From positions 1-64,000 of the forward strand of contig NZ_JBQCZW010000002.1 of NCBI RefSeq assembly GCF_052089425.1: 64,000 bases of DNA, written 5' to 3'. Below are positions 32,837 through 41,479 of this stretch, piece after piece. A program made the position numbers and the translations under genes. The notes under the pieces were generated by a model. That model had not been told where the DNA came from, made no database searches, and worked only from the letters and a program-made list of their open reading frames with translations. Position 1 is the stretch's first letter; each line of letters starts with the position of its first letter. This DNA is from Ancrocorticia sp052089425 (GTDB taxonomy: Bacteria > Actinomycetota > Actinomycetes > Actinomycetales > Actinomycetaceae).

Positions 32837-34600
32837 ATGAAGAAGGTCTATTCTTTAGTGGCAGTCGCAGCAGCAGCAGCGCTGGTGCTCAGTGCTTGTG
32901 GGTCAAGCGATGATGAAGGGGGCGGCAAAACCGCGGTCGAAGAGACGTCGGATCGCCCCATTAGTTTTACCGTTGCACAGGATGAGTTCGACGGTTATAA
33001 CACGATGATGGCGTCAACATACTCGACAGCAAATTCTGCTATCACCGATCGTATGATGCCAGGCTTCGGCTATTTCGACACGGAAGGCGTGTGGCAGAAG
33101 GGCACGGACCTTGGTGACTATGAGATGGTCTCCGAAGATCCGTTGACCGTCACCTACACGATCAACGATGAAGCGGTGTACCAAGGTGGTACGCCGATTT
33201 CCTGTGAAGATTTCTACATGGACTGGGTTGCTCAGAACCCGCAGTGGATCCGCGACGGCCTTGAGGCCGAAGGTAGCGACGCCACGACCTTGTTTGAGCA
33301 CGTTTCTGGTCCAGAAAGCTACGCCAACCCGGTGGCCGCAGGCCCGCAGTGTGAAGCTGGGGACAAGGAATTCACCATTGAGTACAGTGCACCCAACCCT
33401 GATTGGGAGCTCGTTGTTACTGGTGTTCTTCCGTCACATGTTATCGCTGACAAGCTGGACATGACGAAGGAAGAGCTGTTCGAAGCCTTCAAGAACGAAG
33501 ATTTCGATGTAGCCAAGGATGCCGCTGATGCATGGAACAACTGGAATGGTGAGACGGGCGTAGTCCCATCGGCAGACGAGGCACCTTCATGGGGCGCATA
33601 CTCACTGAAGGACGGCGGCTGGGAACCTGGCCAGTACGTCACTCTTGAACCGAATCCCGATTGGTGGGGCGAGCCGGCTGGTACTCAGGAACTCGTTGTT
33701 AAGCAGATTTCCCCTGAGGCAATGCTTCAGGCGCTGAACAATGAGGACGTCAACGTGATTGAGCCGCAGGCGACTCAGGACACGCTGGACCAACTCGAGG
33801 CCATGGACGGCGTAACGGTTCAGGAAGGCTCCACGCTGATCTGGGAGCACTTGGACATGAACCAGGGCGGCTCCTCGATCTTCGCTGAAGATCAGGGCGG
33901 CTTGGCCCTTCGTGAGGCATTCGCCTACTGCGTGCCGCGTCAGGACATCGTGGACAGGCTGATCAAGCCTCTCAACGAGGATGCTGAAGTCATGAACGCT
34001 CGCGAGTACTTCCCGACAGATGAGGAGTACGAGCAGGTTGTAGAGGCGAGCTATGACGGCCGCTACGACGAGGTTGATATCGATAAGGCCACGGAGAAGG
34101 TCGAGGAATCCGGTATTTCCGATCCCACGATCCGCATTGGCTACTCCGGTCCTAACCAGCGCCGTTCCGATGAGGTCTCCCTCATTCAGGCGTCCTGTGC
34201 AGATGCCGGCATCACCATTGAGGACATCGGCTCGGCCGAGTTCATGGCAGAAGGCGGAAACTGGGATACCGGTGACTTCGATGTGGCACTGTTCGCATGG
34301 TCCGGCTCCGGTCAGGTAGTCTCCGGCCAGAACATCTACGCCACGACTGGCAACCAGAACATGCTGAGCTACTCCAACGAGACTGTGGACGCAGAGTGGA
34401 ACAAGGTTATTAGCTCGCTTGATCCCGAGGTGTGGTTGGAATCCAAGGAGATCATTGAGAAGGAACTGTGGGACGATCTCTACGGTATCCCGCTCTTCGC
34501 GCATCCTGGAATCGCTGCCTACACGGATGGACTCCAGAATGTGGAGCGCACCGTGGTTCAGACGGGTATTGCTTGGAACGCCGAACAGTGGACGTGGTGA
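32837..34600 (+). CDS. Peptide ABC transporter substrate-binding lipoprotein
   Basis: This is the extracellular binding component of an oligopeptide-type importer (family 5 solute-binding protein, OppA/DppA-like). MKKVYSLVAVAAAAALVLSAC is a lipoprotein signal with the lipobox LSAC and the lipidated Cys at 21, followed by an acidic Gly-rich linker. The body shows PISCEDFYMDW, YSLKDGGWEPGQYVTLEPNPDWW and VVKQISPEAMLQALNNEDVNV, all typical of OppA-like proteins. At 587 residues it is of normal length. ATG 32837 follows GGGAGGGG; an upstream TTG (32801) is unlikely because it would spoil the signal peptide. A strong hairpin separates it from the permease genes. Confidence 0.93.
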   Translation: MKKVYSLVAVAAAAALVLSACGSSDDEGGGKTAVEETSDRPISFTVAQDEFDGYNTMMASTYSTANSAITDRMMPGFGYFDTEGVWQKGTDLGDYEMVSEDPLTVTYTINDEAVYQGGTPISCEDFYMDWVAQNPQWIRDGLEAEGSDATTLFEHVSGPESYANPVAAGPQCEAGDKEFTIEYSAPNPDWELVVTGVLPSHVIADKLDMTKEELFEAFKNEDFDVAKDAADAWNNWNGETGVVPSADEAPSWGAYSLKDGGWEPGQYVTLEPNPDWWGEPAGTQELVVKQISPEAMLQALNNEDVNVIEPQATQDTLDQLEAMDGVTVQEGSTLIWEHLDMNQGGSSIFAEDQGGLALREAFAYCVPRQDIVDRLIKPLNEDAEVMNAREYFPTDEEYEQVVEASYDGRYDEVDIDKATEKVEESGISDPTIRIGYSGPNQRRSDEVSLIQASCADAGITIEDIGSAEFMAEGGNWDTGDFDVALFAWSGSGQVVSGQNIYATTGNQNMLSYSNETVDAEWNKVISSLDPEVWLESKEIIEKELWDDLYGIPLFAHPGIAAYTDGLQNVERTVVQTGIAWNAEQWTW

Positions 34601-34648
34601 TAGGCCAACTGGCCTGACACCCGACCAATGATCACAACCGTTTAACGG

Positions 34649-34687
34649 CTCGAGGGCGAGGCAGAACACTTCTGCCTCGCCCTCGAG
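34649..34687 (+). terminator. Strong hairpin between binding-protein and permease genes
   Basis: CTCGAGGGCGAGGCAGA (34649-34665) and its exact reverse complement (34671-34687) form a 17-bp perfect stem with a 5-base loop. No T-run follows, so it probably attenuates rather than stops transcription, or protects the upstream message. That would favour the binding protein over the permeases. Confidence 0.6.
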
Positions 34688-34886
34688 GGCTACATTGAGC
34701 CGGAGCGCAGATTCAGGGGTTGTAAGAGCAGAGGTGTAAACCGTTTCTGTAATTTACGGCACTCAATCCGACCGCATTGGTTCAAGGGTTTATAGTCTGA
34801 AGTATCTCGTCAAGGGAACATACCGGCGCCTCACTGCGCACGGTTAAGGGCCACCACGCGGGTCCCGTCTGAAAGAAGTTCTCCTA

Positions 34887-36413
34887 GTGTTCAAATTTAT
34901 ATTAAAACGTCTGGGTATATCGGCAGTTGTCATGCTGATTTCCTCGGCGATCATGTACGTTCTCGTGATCAATTCGGGCGATCCCCTGAAAGATCTACGC
35001 GAGAGCACTGACCCCAACCGTGACAATATGATCGCTCAGCGCACCGAGTGGATGGGCCTGAACGATCCTTGGTACACGCGTTACTGGGATTGGCTCCGTG
35101 GCGTTGGTGGCTGCTTTAAAGGTCAATGTGATCTCGGCTCCAACCGCAGCGGCCAAGATGTGACCCACATGCTTGGCATCGCTGCTAACTCCACGATGCG
35201 CCTTGTTGTGCTGGCAACAATACTTGCTATCGTTCTGGGCATCTTCTTCGGAATGATGACAGCAATCCGCCAGTACTCAGGATTCGATTACGTTGTGACC
35301 TTTGCAGCGTTCGTTTTCTACTCCTTGCCAGCCTTCGTGTTTGCGGTGCTACTCAAGGAATATGCGGCTATTCGCTTCAACAACTGGTTAAAGGACCCAA
35401 CGATATCGTTGCTGACGTCCTTGCTGATCGCCGCCGTCTTTGCCCTATTTGTCGAGGCGATGATAGGTGGTAATCGCAAGCGGCGGCTTATCAGTTTCGG
35501 AGTGACATTTGCTGTTCTCCTCGCAGCTCTTCAAGGCATGTCGGCCACCGGATTTGTGAGCAACCCGAGTGTGGGCATCTGGCTTCCGCTCGGCTTGGGA
35601 TTGATCGCAGCTGTGCTGTTCACCTCGCTGTTCACCGGCCTGTCCAATAAGCGCACGCTCTACAACACGCTCGGCACGGCCGTTATCGCAACGGTGATTC
35701 TGCAGATCTCAGAGAGTCAGCTGTGGGAGCCAAGCTGGGGTTTCCTGTTCCTGCTGCTTGCCATCTTCGTGGCTATTGCAGTGGTATTGGGCTACTTCAC
35801 CGGCGGATACGCTAGGCGGGCCGTTCTCTGGGCAAATGTGTGGACGGGTGCCTCGGTATGGCTGGCTGCCCTGATGTACTACGCACTCCGTTACTGGGGT
35901 GATTACGTCACCCTTTCCTCAGGCCGCCCGATCTCAACGATCGGTTCTCAAACACCGAACTTCCGCGGTAGCGAAGTATTTTGGCTGCAGTTCACGGACG
36001 TGGCAACCCACCTCTTGCTGCCAACAATCTCTCTGACGCTGATGTCCATCGCCTCCTACACGCGTTACACGCGTTCGGCGATGCTCGAAGTTCTCAATCA
36101 GGACTATGTGCGCACCGCGAGGGCCAAGGGCCTCCCGGAGCACACGGTGATCACCCGTCACGCCTTCCGAAACGCGATGATTCCGATTACCACGATTATT
36201 GCCTTCGATTTTGCAAGCTTGATCGGCGGTGCCGTGATCACTGAGACGGTGTTCGGATGGAAGGGCATGGGCAATATGTTCAAGGTTGGCCTCGATCAGG
36301 TTGACCCAGCGCCCGTCATGGCCTTCTTCCTTGTGACAGGAGGCGCGGCCATCTTGATGAACATGCTGGCCGATATCACCTACGCGTACATCGACCCACG
36401 GATTAGGCGGTGA
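34887..36413 (+). CDS. Peptide ABC transporter permease (OppB-type), long form
   Basis: This inner-membrane permease has MFKFILKRLGISAVVMLISSAIMYVLV at the start, the motif GDPLKDLR of OppB proteins, and near the end the coupling EAA loop (DYVRTARAKGLPEHTVITRHAFRNAMIP). The 508 residues exceed the usual 310-350. Extra membrane segments at about residues 170-345 lie between the first helices and the conserved C-terminal half, a form also seen in some actinobacteria. The start is GTG 34887 with a weak GAAAG site. oppC follows after eight bases. Confidence 0.9.
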   Translation: MFKFILKRLGISAVVMLISSAIMYVLVINSGDPLKDLRESTDPNRDNMIAQRTEWMGLNDPWYTRYWDWLRGVGGCFKGQCDLGSNRSGQDVTHMLGIAANSTMRLVVLATILAIVLGIFFGMMTAIRQYSGFDYVVTFAAFVFYSLPAFVFAVLLKEYAAIRFNNWLKDPTISLLTSLLIAAVFALFVEAMIGGNRKRRLISFGVTFAVLLAALQGMSATGFVSNPSVGIWLPLGLGLIAAVLFTSLFTGLSNKRTLYNTLGTAVIATVILQISESQLWEPSWGFLFLLLAIFVAIAVVLGYFTGGYARRAVLWANVWTGASVWLAALMYYALRYWGDYVTLSSGRPISTIGSQTPNFRGSEVFWLQFTDVATHLLLPTISLTLMSIASYTRYTRSAMLEVLNQDYVRTARAKGLPEHTVITRHAFRNAMIPITTIIAFDFASLIGGAVITETVFGWKGMGNMFKVGLDQVDPAPVMAFFLVTGGAAILMNMLADITYAYIDPRIRR

Positions 36414-36420
36414 GGACAGC

Positions 36421-37398
36421 ATGAGTAATACATCTGATAACACTCCAACTGGCGGCTTCAACGCCGTTGAACTTGATGACGAAGTCCTAGACGCAACAAC
36501 CGACAGGTCCTTGTCTCAGGGACGCATCGTCTTGAACCGTTTCCTTCACCATCGCGGTGCGATGGTGTCCATGGTCGTGTTCGCATTGGTTGTCATCGTT
36601 GCCTATACATCGATCGGCGTTGGTCCAATCCCTGGGTGGTGGCCCCACAGCTACAAGCAGCCCATGGATGTGGTGAACGGTGGAGCACCCACGATCGGGT
36701 TCTTCCATCTGGGAGAACACCCCTTCGGGCAGGACAATGTAGGTAAGGACTACTTTGCCCTCGCCATGCGTGGTACCCAGATCTCCATCATGATCGCTCT
36801 GGTTGTTGGCATTGTGTCCACGCTGATCGGCACCCTTGTGGGAGCGCTGGCCGGCTACTTCCGTGGCTGGGTCGAATCCCTCCTCATGCGCGTGACCGAT
36901 ATGTTCATTGTGATTCCGCTGCTGGTTCTGGCGGCAATCATCGGCCAGATGACCGGATCAAATGGTCCGTTCTTCCTGGCCGTGATGCTGGGTCTGCTCT
37001 CATGGACGGGCTTGGCACGCATGGTCCGCGGCGAAGTGATGTCACTGCGCGAACGCGAATTCGTTTCCGCGGCCGATGCCTTGGGTGCCAGCTCCTTCCG
37101 CATCATCGTGCGCCACATCTTGCCCAATTGCTTGGGCACGATCATTGTGAACGCCACGCTGTCCATCGCCGCGGCGATTCTACTGGAGACCTCGCTTTCC
37201 TACCTCGGATTCGGTGTGCGGGCACCAGACACTTCGTTGGGGCTGTTGATCTCGGATTACCAGACAACGTTCTCCACACGTCCGTGGCTGTTCTTTGTGC
37301 CGGCCGTCATGATTCTCGCGATCGCCCTGACCGTGAACTTCATCGGCGACGGCCTGCGAGACGCGTTTGATCCTCGTCAGAAGGGCAAGGTGAAGTAA
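36421..37398 (+). CDS. Peptide ABC transporter permease (OppC-type)
   Basis: The second permease of the importer, 325 residues. It has the OppC N-terminal cytoplasmic arm (SLSQGRIVLNRFLHHRGAMVSMVVF), HPFGQDNVGKDYFALAMRGTQIS and the EAA loop REREFVSAADALGASSFRIIVRHILPN. The C-terminal half contains five hydrophobic segments, as expected for the family. The ATG follows GAGGACAGC. Its stop overlaps the start of the ATPase gene (TAATG), so the two are translationally coupled. Confidence 0.93.
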   Translation: MSNTSDNTPTGGFNAVELDDEVLDATTDRSLSQGRIVLNRFLHHRGAMVSMVVFALVVIVAYTSIGVGPIPGWWPHSYKQPMDVVNGGAPTIGFFHLGEHPFGQDNVGKDYFALAMRGTQISIMIALVVGIVSTLIGTLVGALAGYFRGWVESLLMRVTDMFIVIPLLVLAAIIGQMTGSNGPFFLAVMLGLLSWTGLARMVRGEVMSLREREFVSAADALGASSFRIIVRHILPNCLGTIIVNATLSIAAAILLETSLSYLGFGVRAPDTSLGLLISDYQTTFSTRPWLFFVPAVMILAIALTVNFIGDGLRDAFDPRQKGKVK

Positions 37399-39266
37399 TG
37401 GCTAAGCACTCTGAGAATCAGGGGTCCGGCTTGGATCCCGAAAACGAGGGCCAGAAGCCCGAAGAAAAGGCAGTAACGCCCGCTATGACACCCGGCATCA
37501 CGCCGCCAGAAAAGGCAGCGGAAACTGTGGGGGAGGAGCATGCGGCGGAGGACGTCGTCGTCGTTCACAAAGATTCGAACGAACCCGTCCTTTCCTTTGA
37601 AAACCTCGACGTCCAATTCAAAACCGAATTTGGGCGCGTGCACGCGGTGCGCGGCGTTTCCATCGATGTCCATCCGGGCGAAGTGGTGGCGCTCGTGGGC
37701 GAATCCGGCTCCGGCAAGTCTGTCACGTCCATGACGGCGCTGGGCCTGCTTCCCTACAATGCATCGATCGACGGCGCCATCGAGGTGTCCGATCACGTGA
37801 TCCGCACGCTCGGCTCACGCGGCATGCGATCCCTGCGCGGCAAGGAAGTGGCGATGGTGTTCCAGGAGCCCATGACGGCCCTGAACCCCGTGCTGACGAT
37901 CGGCCGGCAGATGACCGAGGCGCTCGAAATTCACGATCTTGCCTACGGCAAGGACGCGGAGGCGCGCGCCATCGAGCTGCTGAAGATGGTGGGCTTGGAC
38001 AACGCTGAAGAGCGCATGAGCCACTATCCGCACGAACTTTCGGGCGGCCAGCGCCAGCGCGTGGTGATCGCCATCGCGATCTCGTGTAACCCGAAGGTGA
38101 TTATTGCCGACGAGCCAACCACGGCTCTTGACGTGACCGTGCAGGCGGACATTCTGGACCTCCTGCGTTCCCTCAAGGACAAGCTGAATACCGGCATCCT
38201 CCTCATCACCCACTCCATGGGTGTTGTGGCTGACATGGCCGATAATGTGCACGTCATGTTCAAGGGCAACATCGTGGAATCGGGGACGGTGGATCAGGTG
38301 CTCAACCACCCCACCCATCCCTACACGAAGCGCCTGCTGGACGCTGTACCGCATCTTGGGCATGGCCGCGATCAGGACGGTATCGAGGTGGCCGAGCAAT
38401 CGCCGATCGATCTGTCCCAGAAGGTGCTTGAGGCCAAGAATCTGGTGATCGAATACCAGCGCAACGGCAAGGCTCCGTTCCGTGCGGTGGATGGCGTTTC
38501 GCTGGACATCGCCCAGCGTGAGTTCGTTGGGCTTGTGGGCGAATCCGGTTCCGGCAAGTCCACGATCGGCAAGTGCATCCTCGGGCTGCTGCCCGCCGCT
38601 TCAGGCGAGGTGACCATGTTCGGTAAGAACATGGTGGGCATGAAGCCGAAGGAAGCGCGTATGTGGCGCAAAAACGTGGGCGTGGTGTTCCAAGACCCCG
38701 CGGCTTCGCTCAACCCCCGCTTCCCGATCGGTGACTGCATTTCCGAGCCGCTCGTGGTGCACAAGGAAGGGAACAAGAAATCCCAGACAGCCCGTGTTCA
38801 CGAGCTTCTGGACGCCGTGAGCCTTCCGCGTTCCACGTTCAACCGCTACCCGCATGAGCTTTCCGGTGGCCAGCGCCAGCGCGTGTGTATCGCGCGCGCC
38901 CTCGCCCTGCGCCCCCACCTGCTCATTGCTGACGAGCCCACCTCCGCCTTGGACGTATCCGTTCAGGCGCAGGTGCTCGCCATGCTGTCCGAGCTGCAAG
39001 AAGAGATGGGCTTTGCCTGCCTCTTCATCTCCCACGACCTCGCGGTTGTGGACATGCTCGCCAACCGCGTGGTGGTGCTCCAAAACGGCAAGGCCGTTGA
39101 ACAAGGCATGCGCGACGATGTCCTTCACAACTCCAAGGAGGCCTACACCAAGCGCCTCATCGCCGCAGCCCCCGTTCCCGAGCCGCATGAGCAACGCCGG
39201 CGCCGCGAGGCTCGCCACGAGTTGCTGCGTTCTCTCGGCGACGAGGTTGTTGAGTTGAAGTTGTAA
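37398..39266 (+). CDS. Fused dual-domain peptide ABC transporter ATPase (OppD-OppF)
   Basis: One 622-residue chain carries both ATPase domains that are separate OppD and OppF proteins elsewhere. Domain 1: Walker A GESGSGKSVTS (near 110), signature LSGGQRQRVVIAIA, Walker B VIIADEPTTALD. Domain 2: GESGSGKSTIGKC (near 380), LSGGQRQRVCIARAL, LLIADEPTSALD. Each domain has the C-terminal OppD/F segment (HPTHPYTKRLLDAVPHL and NSKEAYTKRLIAAAP). The first 65 residues are a charged low-complexity arm. Its VVVV run is encoded by CGTCGTCGTCG (37553-37564) with the C-rich flank of the repeat element. ATG 37398 overlaps the oppC stop. Confidence 0.95.
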   Translation: MAKHSENQGSGLDPENEGQKPEEKAVTPAMTPGITPPEKAAETVGEEHAAEDVVVVHKDSNEPVLSFENLDVQFKTEFGRVHAVRGVSIDVHPGEVVALVGESGSGKSVTSMTALGLLPYNASIDGAIEVSDHVIRTLGSRGMRSLRGKEVAMVFQEPMTALNPVLTIGRQMTEALEIHDLAYGKDAEARAIELLKMVGLDNAEERMSHYPHELSGGQRQRVVIAIAISCNPKVIIADEPTTALDVTVQADILDLLRSLKDKLNTGILLITHSMGVVADMADNVHVMFKGNIVESGTVDQVLNHPTHPYTKRLLDAVPHLGHGRDQDGIEVAEQSPIDLSQKVLEAKNLVIEYQRNGKAPFRAVDGVSLDIAQREFVGLVGESGSGKSTIGKCILGLLPAASGEVTMFGKNMVGMKPKEARMWRKNVGVVFQDPAASLNPRFPIGDCISEPLVVHKEGNKKSQTARVHELLDAVSLPRSTFNRYPHELSGGQRQRVCIARALALRPHLLIADEPTSALDVSVQAQVLAMLSELQEEMGFACLFISHDLAVVDMLANRVVVLQNGKAVEQGMRDDVLHNSKEAYTKRLIAAAPVPEPHEQRRRREARHELLRSLGDEVVELKL

Positions 39267-39271
39267 GTTCG

Positions 39272-39323
39272 TGATTGAGACGGCTGATTGAGCCGCCTGA
39301 TTGAGCCGTCTGGCTGGGCCGGC
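39272..39323. repeat. Four tandem 13-bp units leading into a terminator
   Basis: TGATTGAGACGGC, TGATTGAGCCGCC and TGATTGAGCCGTC run from 39272 to 39310, and a diverged fourth unit, TGGCTGGGCCGGC, ends at 39323. The last unit supplies the left arm of the terminator stem. Confidence 0.88.
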
Positions 39324-39346
39324 CCGTAGCGTTTGCTGCGGGCCGG
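39319..39346 (+). terminator. Rho-independent-like terminator of the opp operon
   Basis: CCGGCCCGTAGC (39319-39330) pairs with GCTGCGGGCCGG (39335-39346) around a GTTT loop with one internal mismatch. A T-rich tail (TTCTTCTTGG, then TTCTTTT) follows. Confidence 0.75.
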
Positions 39347-39431
39347 TTCTTCTTGGCTAGTTCTTTTGCTGCGCGGGGCTGGCGCTGCGGGTAGGCACTG
39401 GGAGTCCGAGCACAACGACGGTCAGTTTCGT

Positions 39432-39600
39432 GTTTCAGATGCGCATGTTGTAGTTGCTACGTGTATAGCTAGGGCTGACGCATTATACGGAAGTGGACGG
39501 TTGCGACGTGTGCGGTTGCCGACGCCTCTTCAGGTTTCAGATGCGTATGTTGTAGTTGCTATGCGTATAGCGAGGGCTCACGCATTATACGCAGGTGAAC
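39432..39600. repeat. Second locus of the 102-bp repeat pair
   Basis: Copies start at 39432 and 39534, exactly 102 bp apart, each containing CAGATGCG-ATGTTGTAGTTGCTA and ending in CGCATTATACG. They align with the elements at 30131 and 30233 (GTATG-TGTAG-AGCC-ATGCGTATAG core). The spacing is the same at both loci. Confidence 0.8.
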
Positions 39601-39665
39601 TACCGGGCACCGGCGAACCTACCCCGGTACCCAGTGGCGATGCTGCCTGTGACAGAATACGAGGC

Positions 39666-40541
39666 ATGGATCAAGGCCCACGATACGTACTCCGTAACCG
39701 CTCACAGGTGCTGAAGGGGATCCTACTCATCATCTTCGGAGCTGCCCTAGTGCTCATCACGGTTTTCGACGAGGTTGCGGGGAGCTTGGTGCCTCCGGGA
39801 ATGGCGGCGCTGGGGCTGGCGGGGATTGCCGCCTCCATATTTCTGATGCCGCGAGTCATTCTGCGTCCTGACGGCGTCGAGACTCACAACTGGATCTTCC
39901 GGGTGTGGGTACCGTGGAACCATTATCGCGAGCTGGACACCAAGTTCGGCATGTACATCGTCAGCTCGGATCACAAGGACGTCGTGGCCTCCTACCCCGG
40001 TGCTGGCGGCCTCTCCAAGGGCCGCGAGGAGCTGGGGGCAAAGCACAAGCTGGGAAAATCTGCACCGAACTCGCCGGGGCTTCCGCTGCATACTGACGGA
40101 ACTGTCGTTCACTGGGCTGACATGAGTCAGGCCATCGGCCTGATCGAAAACGTGTATGAGCACGAGTATGTAGAGGGAAAGCGGTCCAAGAGACACAAGC
40201 CGGCGCCGGGCACACGCGCCTCTCGTGGGGGCCTCGGTGAGGCCTTCGGCCAAGCCACCGGCGGTGCCAGTGGTCAAGCCACCCGAGGTGCCAGCGGCGA
40301 AGTCCCCGGCGGCCCCAGTGAAGATCCCAGCCGGCAGGACGAATTTGGGCCTAGGGCGGGAGAAGGAAGTGCAGCTGACTGGGACGCACAGCCAGCATCG
40401 GCTGCATCCGGGGTGGGTGCTGCGGCGTTCGGCCACGAATTCCCGACCCAGCGCACCAAGATCGTGGATGTGGCGTCTGCTGCTGCGATGATCGCTGGGG
40501 TTGGCTGCCTCGCCGTGGGTATCGTGCTCTCCATGTCCTAA
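39666..40541 (+). CDS. Membrane protein with PH-like domain and repeat-rich linker
   Basis: A 291-residue protein of unknown function. Two N-terminal hydrophobic helices (residues about 15-35 and 43-60) form a hairpin. RVILRPDGVETHNWIFRVWVPWNHYREL then resembles the bacterial PH domain found in small membrane proteins. A low-complexity linker follows (about residues 175-265) with GQATGGAS-type octapeptides from three 24-bp units (40248-40319). A single C-terminal helix (ASAAAMIAGVGCLAVGIVL) ends the protein. ATG 39666 is chosen because the membrane protein starts there; the open frame reaches upstream through the 102-bp repeats. Confidence 0.6.
   Translation: MDQGPRYVLRNRSQVLKGILLIIFGAALVLITVFDEVAGSLVPPGMAALGLAGIAASIFLMPRVILRPDGVETHNWIFRVWVPWNHYRELDTKFGMYIVSSDHKDVVASYPGAGGLSKGREELGAKHKLGKSAPNSPGLPLHTDGTVVHWADMSQAIGLIENVYEHEYVEGKRSKRHKPAPGTRASRGGLGEAFGQATGGASGQATRGASGEVPGGPSEDPSRQDEFGPRAGEGSAADWDAQPASAASGVGAAAFGHEFPTQRTKIVDVASAAAMIAGVGCLAVGIVLSMS
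40248..40319 (+). repeat. Three 24-bp in-frame tandem units
   Basis: 40248-40271, 40272-40295 and 40296-40319 encode GQATGGAS, GQATRGAS and GEVPGGPS within the linker of the membrane protein. Confidence 0.88.
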
Positions 40542-40574
40542 ACAAACGCAAGCTCGGCCTGCCGAAAGCCTAGC

Positions 40575-41222
40575 CTGCCTCGTGCGTGGCCAGCGCGGCC
40601 CCCTTGAATTCCCGAGGTGACCCTTTACGGCGCCTCTAGACACGTTGCAACCTGTCAACAGCGGCATTAGGTTGTCCACTCGCAGGAGGGGACGAGGAAC
40701 AGGACTACTTCCTGATGGCGATCGGCATCAAATGGAGGGCCGGGAAAGCTGCCCAGCCCGTCTCGTGCGCGGCCAGAGTGGCTCCCTCGAACTCCCGAGT
40801 TGACTGGTAGGGGAGTGCCAAAGCGGTGCTGAGAGCGCGCGGCCCCCTCGAACTCGCGAGGTGACCCTTTACGGCGCCTCTTGACACGTTGCAACATGTC
40901 AACAGTGGCATTAAGTGGTCCACTCGCAGGAGACGACGAGGGGAAGGACGACTTCCTGACGGCGATCGGCAGCAAATGCAGGGCCGGGATGGCTGCCTAG
41001 CTCGCCTCCTGCGCGGCCAGAGTGGCTCCCTCGAACTCGCGAGTTGACTGGTAGGGGAGTACCAAAGCGGTGCTGAGAGCGCGCGGCCCCCTTGAACTCG
41101 CGAGTTGACCCTTTACGGCGCCTCTTGACACGTTGCAACATGTCAACAGCGGCATTAGGTTGTCCACTCGCAGGAGGGGTCGAGGAAAAGGACTACTTCC
41201 TGACGGCGATCGGGAGCAGTCA
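40575..41222. repeat. 244-bp tandem repeat array, about 2.7 copies
   Basis: The landmark CCCTTTACGG occurs at 40621, 40865 and 41109, exactly 244 bp apart, with strong similarity throughout. Each unit holds a 12-bp palindrome AACTCGCGAGTT or variants, once per half-unit. It also holds a near-perfect 22-bp palindrome built as TTGACA, GTTGCAAC, TGTCAA with one-base spacers (about 40881-40902 in copy 2). No gene is supported. It fills the gap between the PH-like protein and typA. Confidence 0.88.
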
Positions 41223-41235
41223 ACAGAAGGTCGGG

Positions 41236-41318
41236 CCCGCCGCTACCAGCCGCCAGCCCACGGCCACCAGCTTGAGCCCGCCGCCACCAGCCCCCAGCCC
41301 ACGGCCACCAGCCACCAC
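41236..41318. repeat. Two 41-bp C-rich tandem units
   Basis: Units begin at 41236 and 41277 with CCCGCCGCYACCAGC and contain CAGCCCACGGCCACCAGC. They directly follow the 244-bp array and precede the typA promoter region. Confidence 0.8.
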
Positions 41319-41479
41319 CCCCAGCCCATGCAATGTGACGAAAAACAGACCACATCCCACCCCCACGCCCTATACCGCGGCAGAACGGAGGGCGTAGGGT
41401 AGAGCGTTGGCGCACAAGCGCCGTGCAAAGACGCGCTCCGATTCGGTTCAGGGCCGGGGTGCATGATCCGAGGAATTAG

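Noticed and set aside
39333..39665. N-terminal extension of the PH-like membrane protein
   Set aside because: The upstream frame runs through the opp terminator tail and the 102-bp repeats; the membrane protein begins naturally at ATG 39666.
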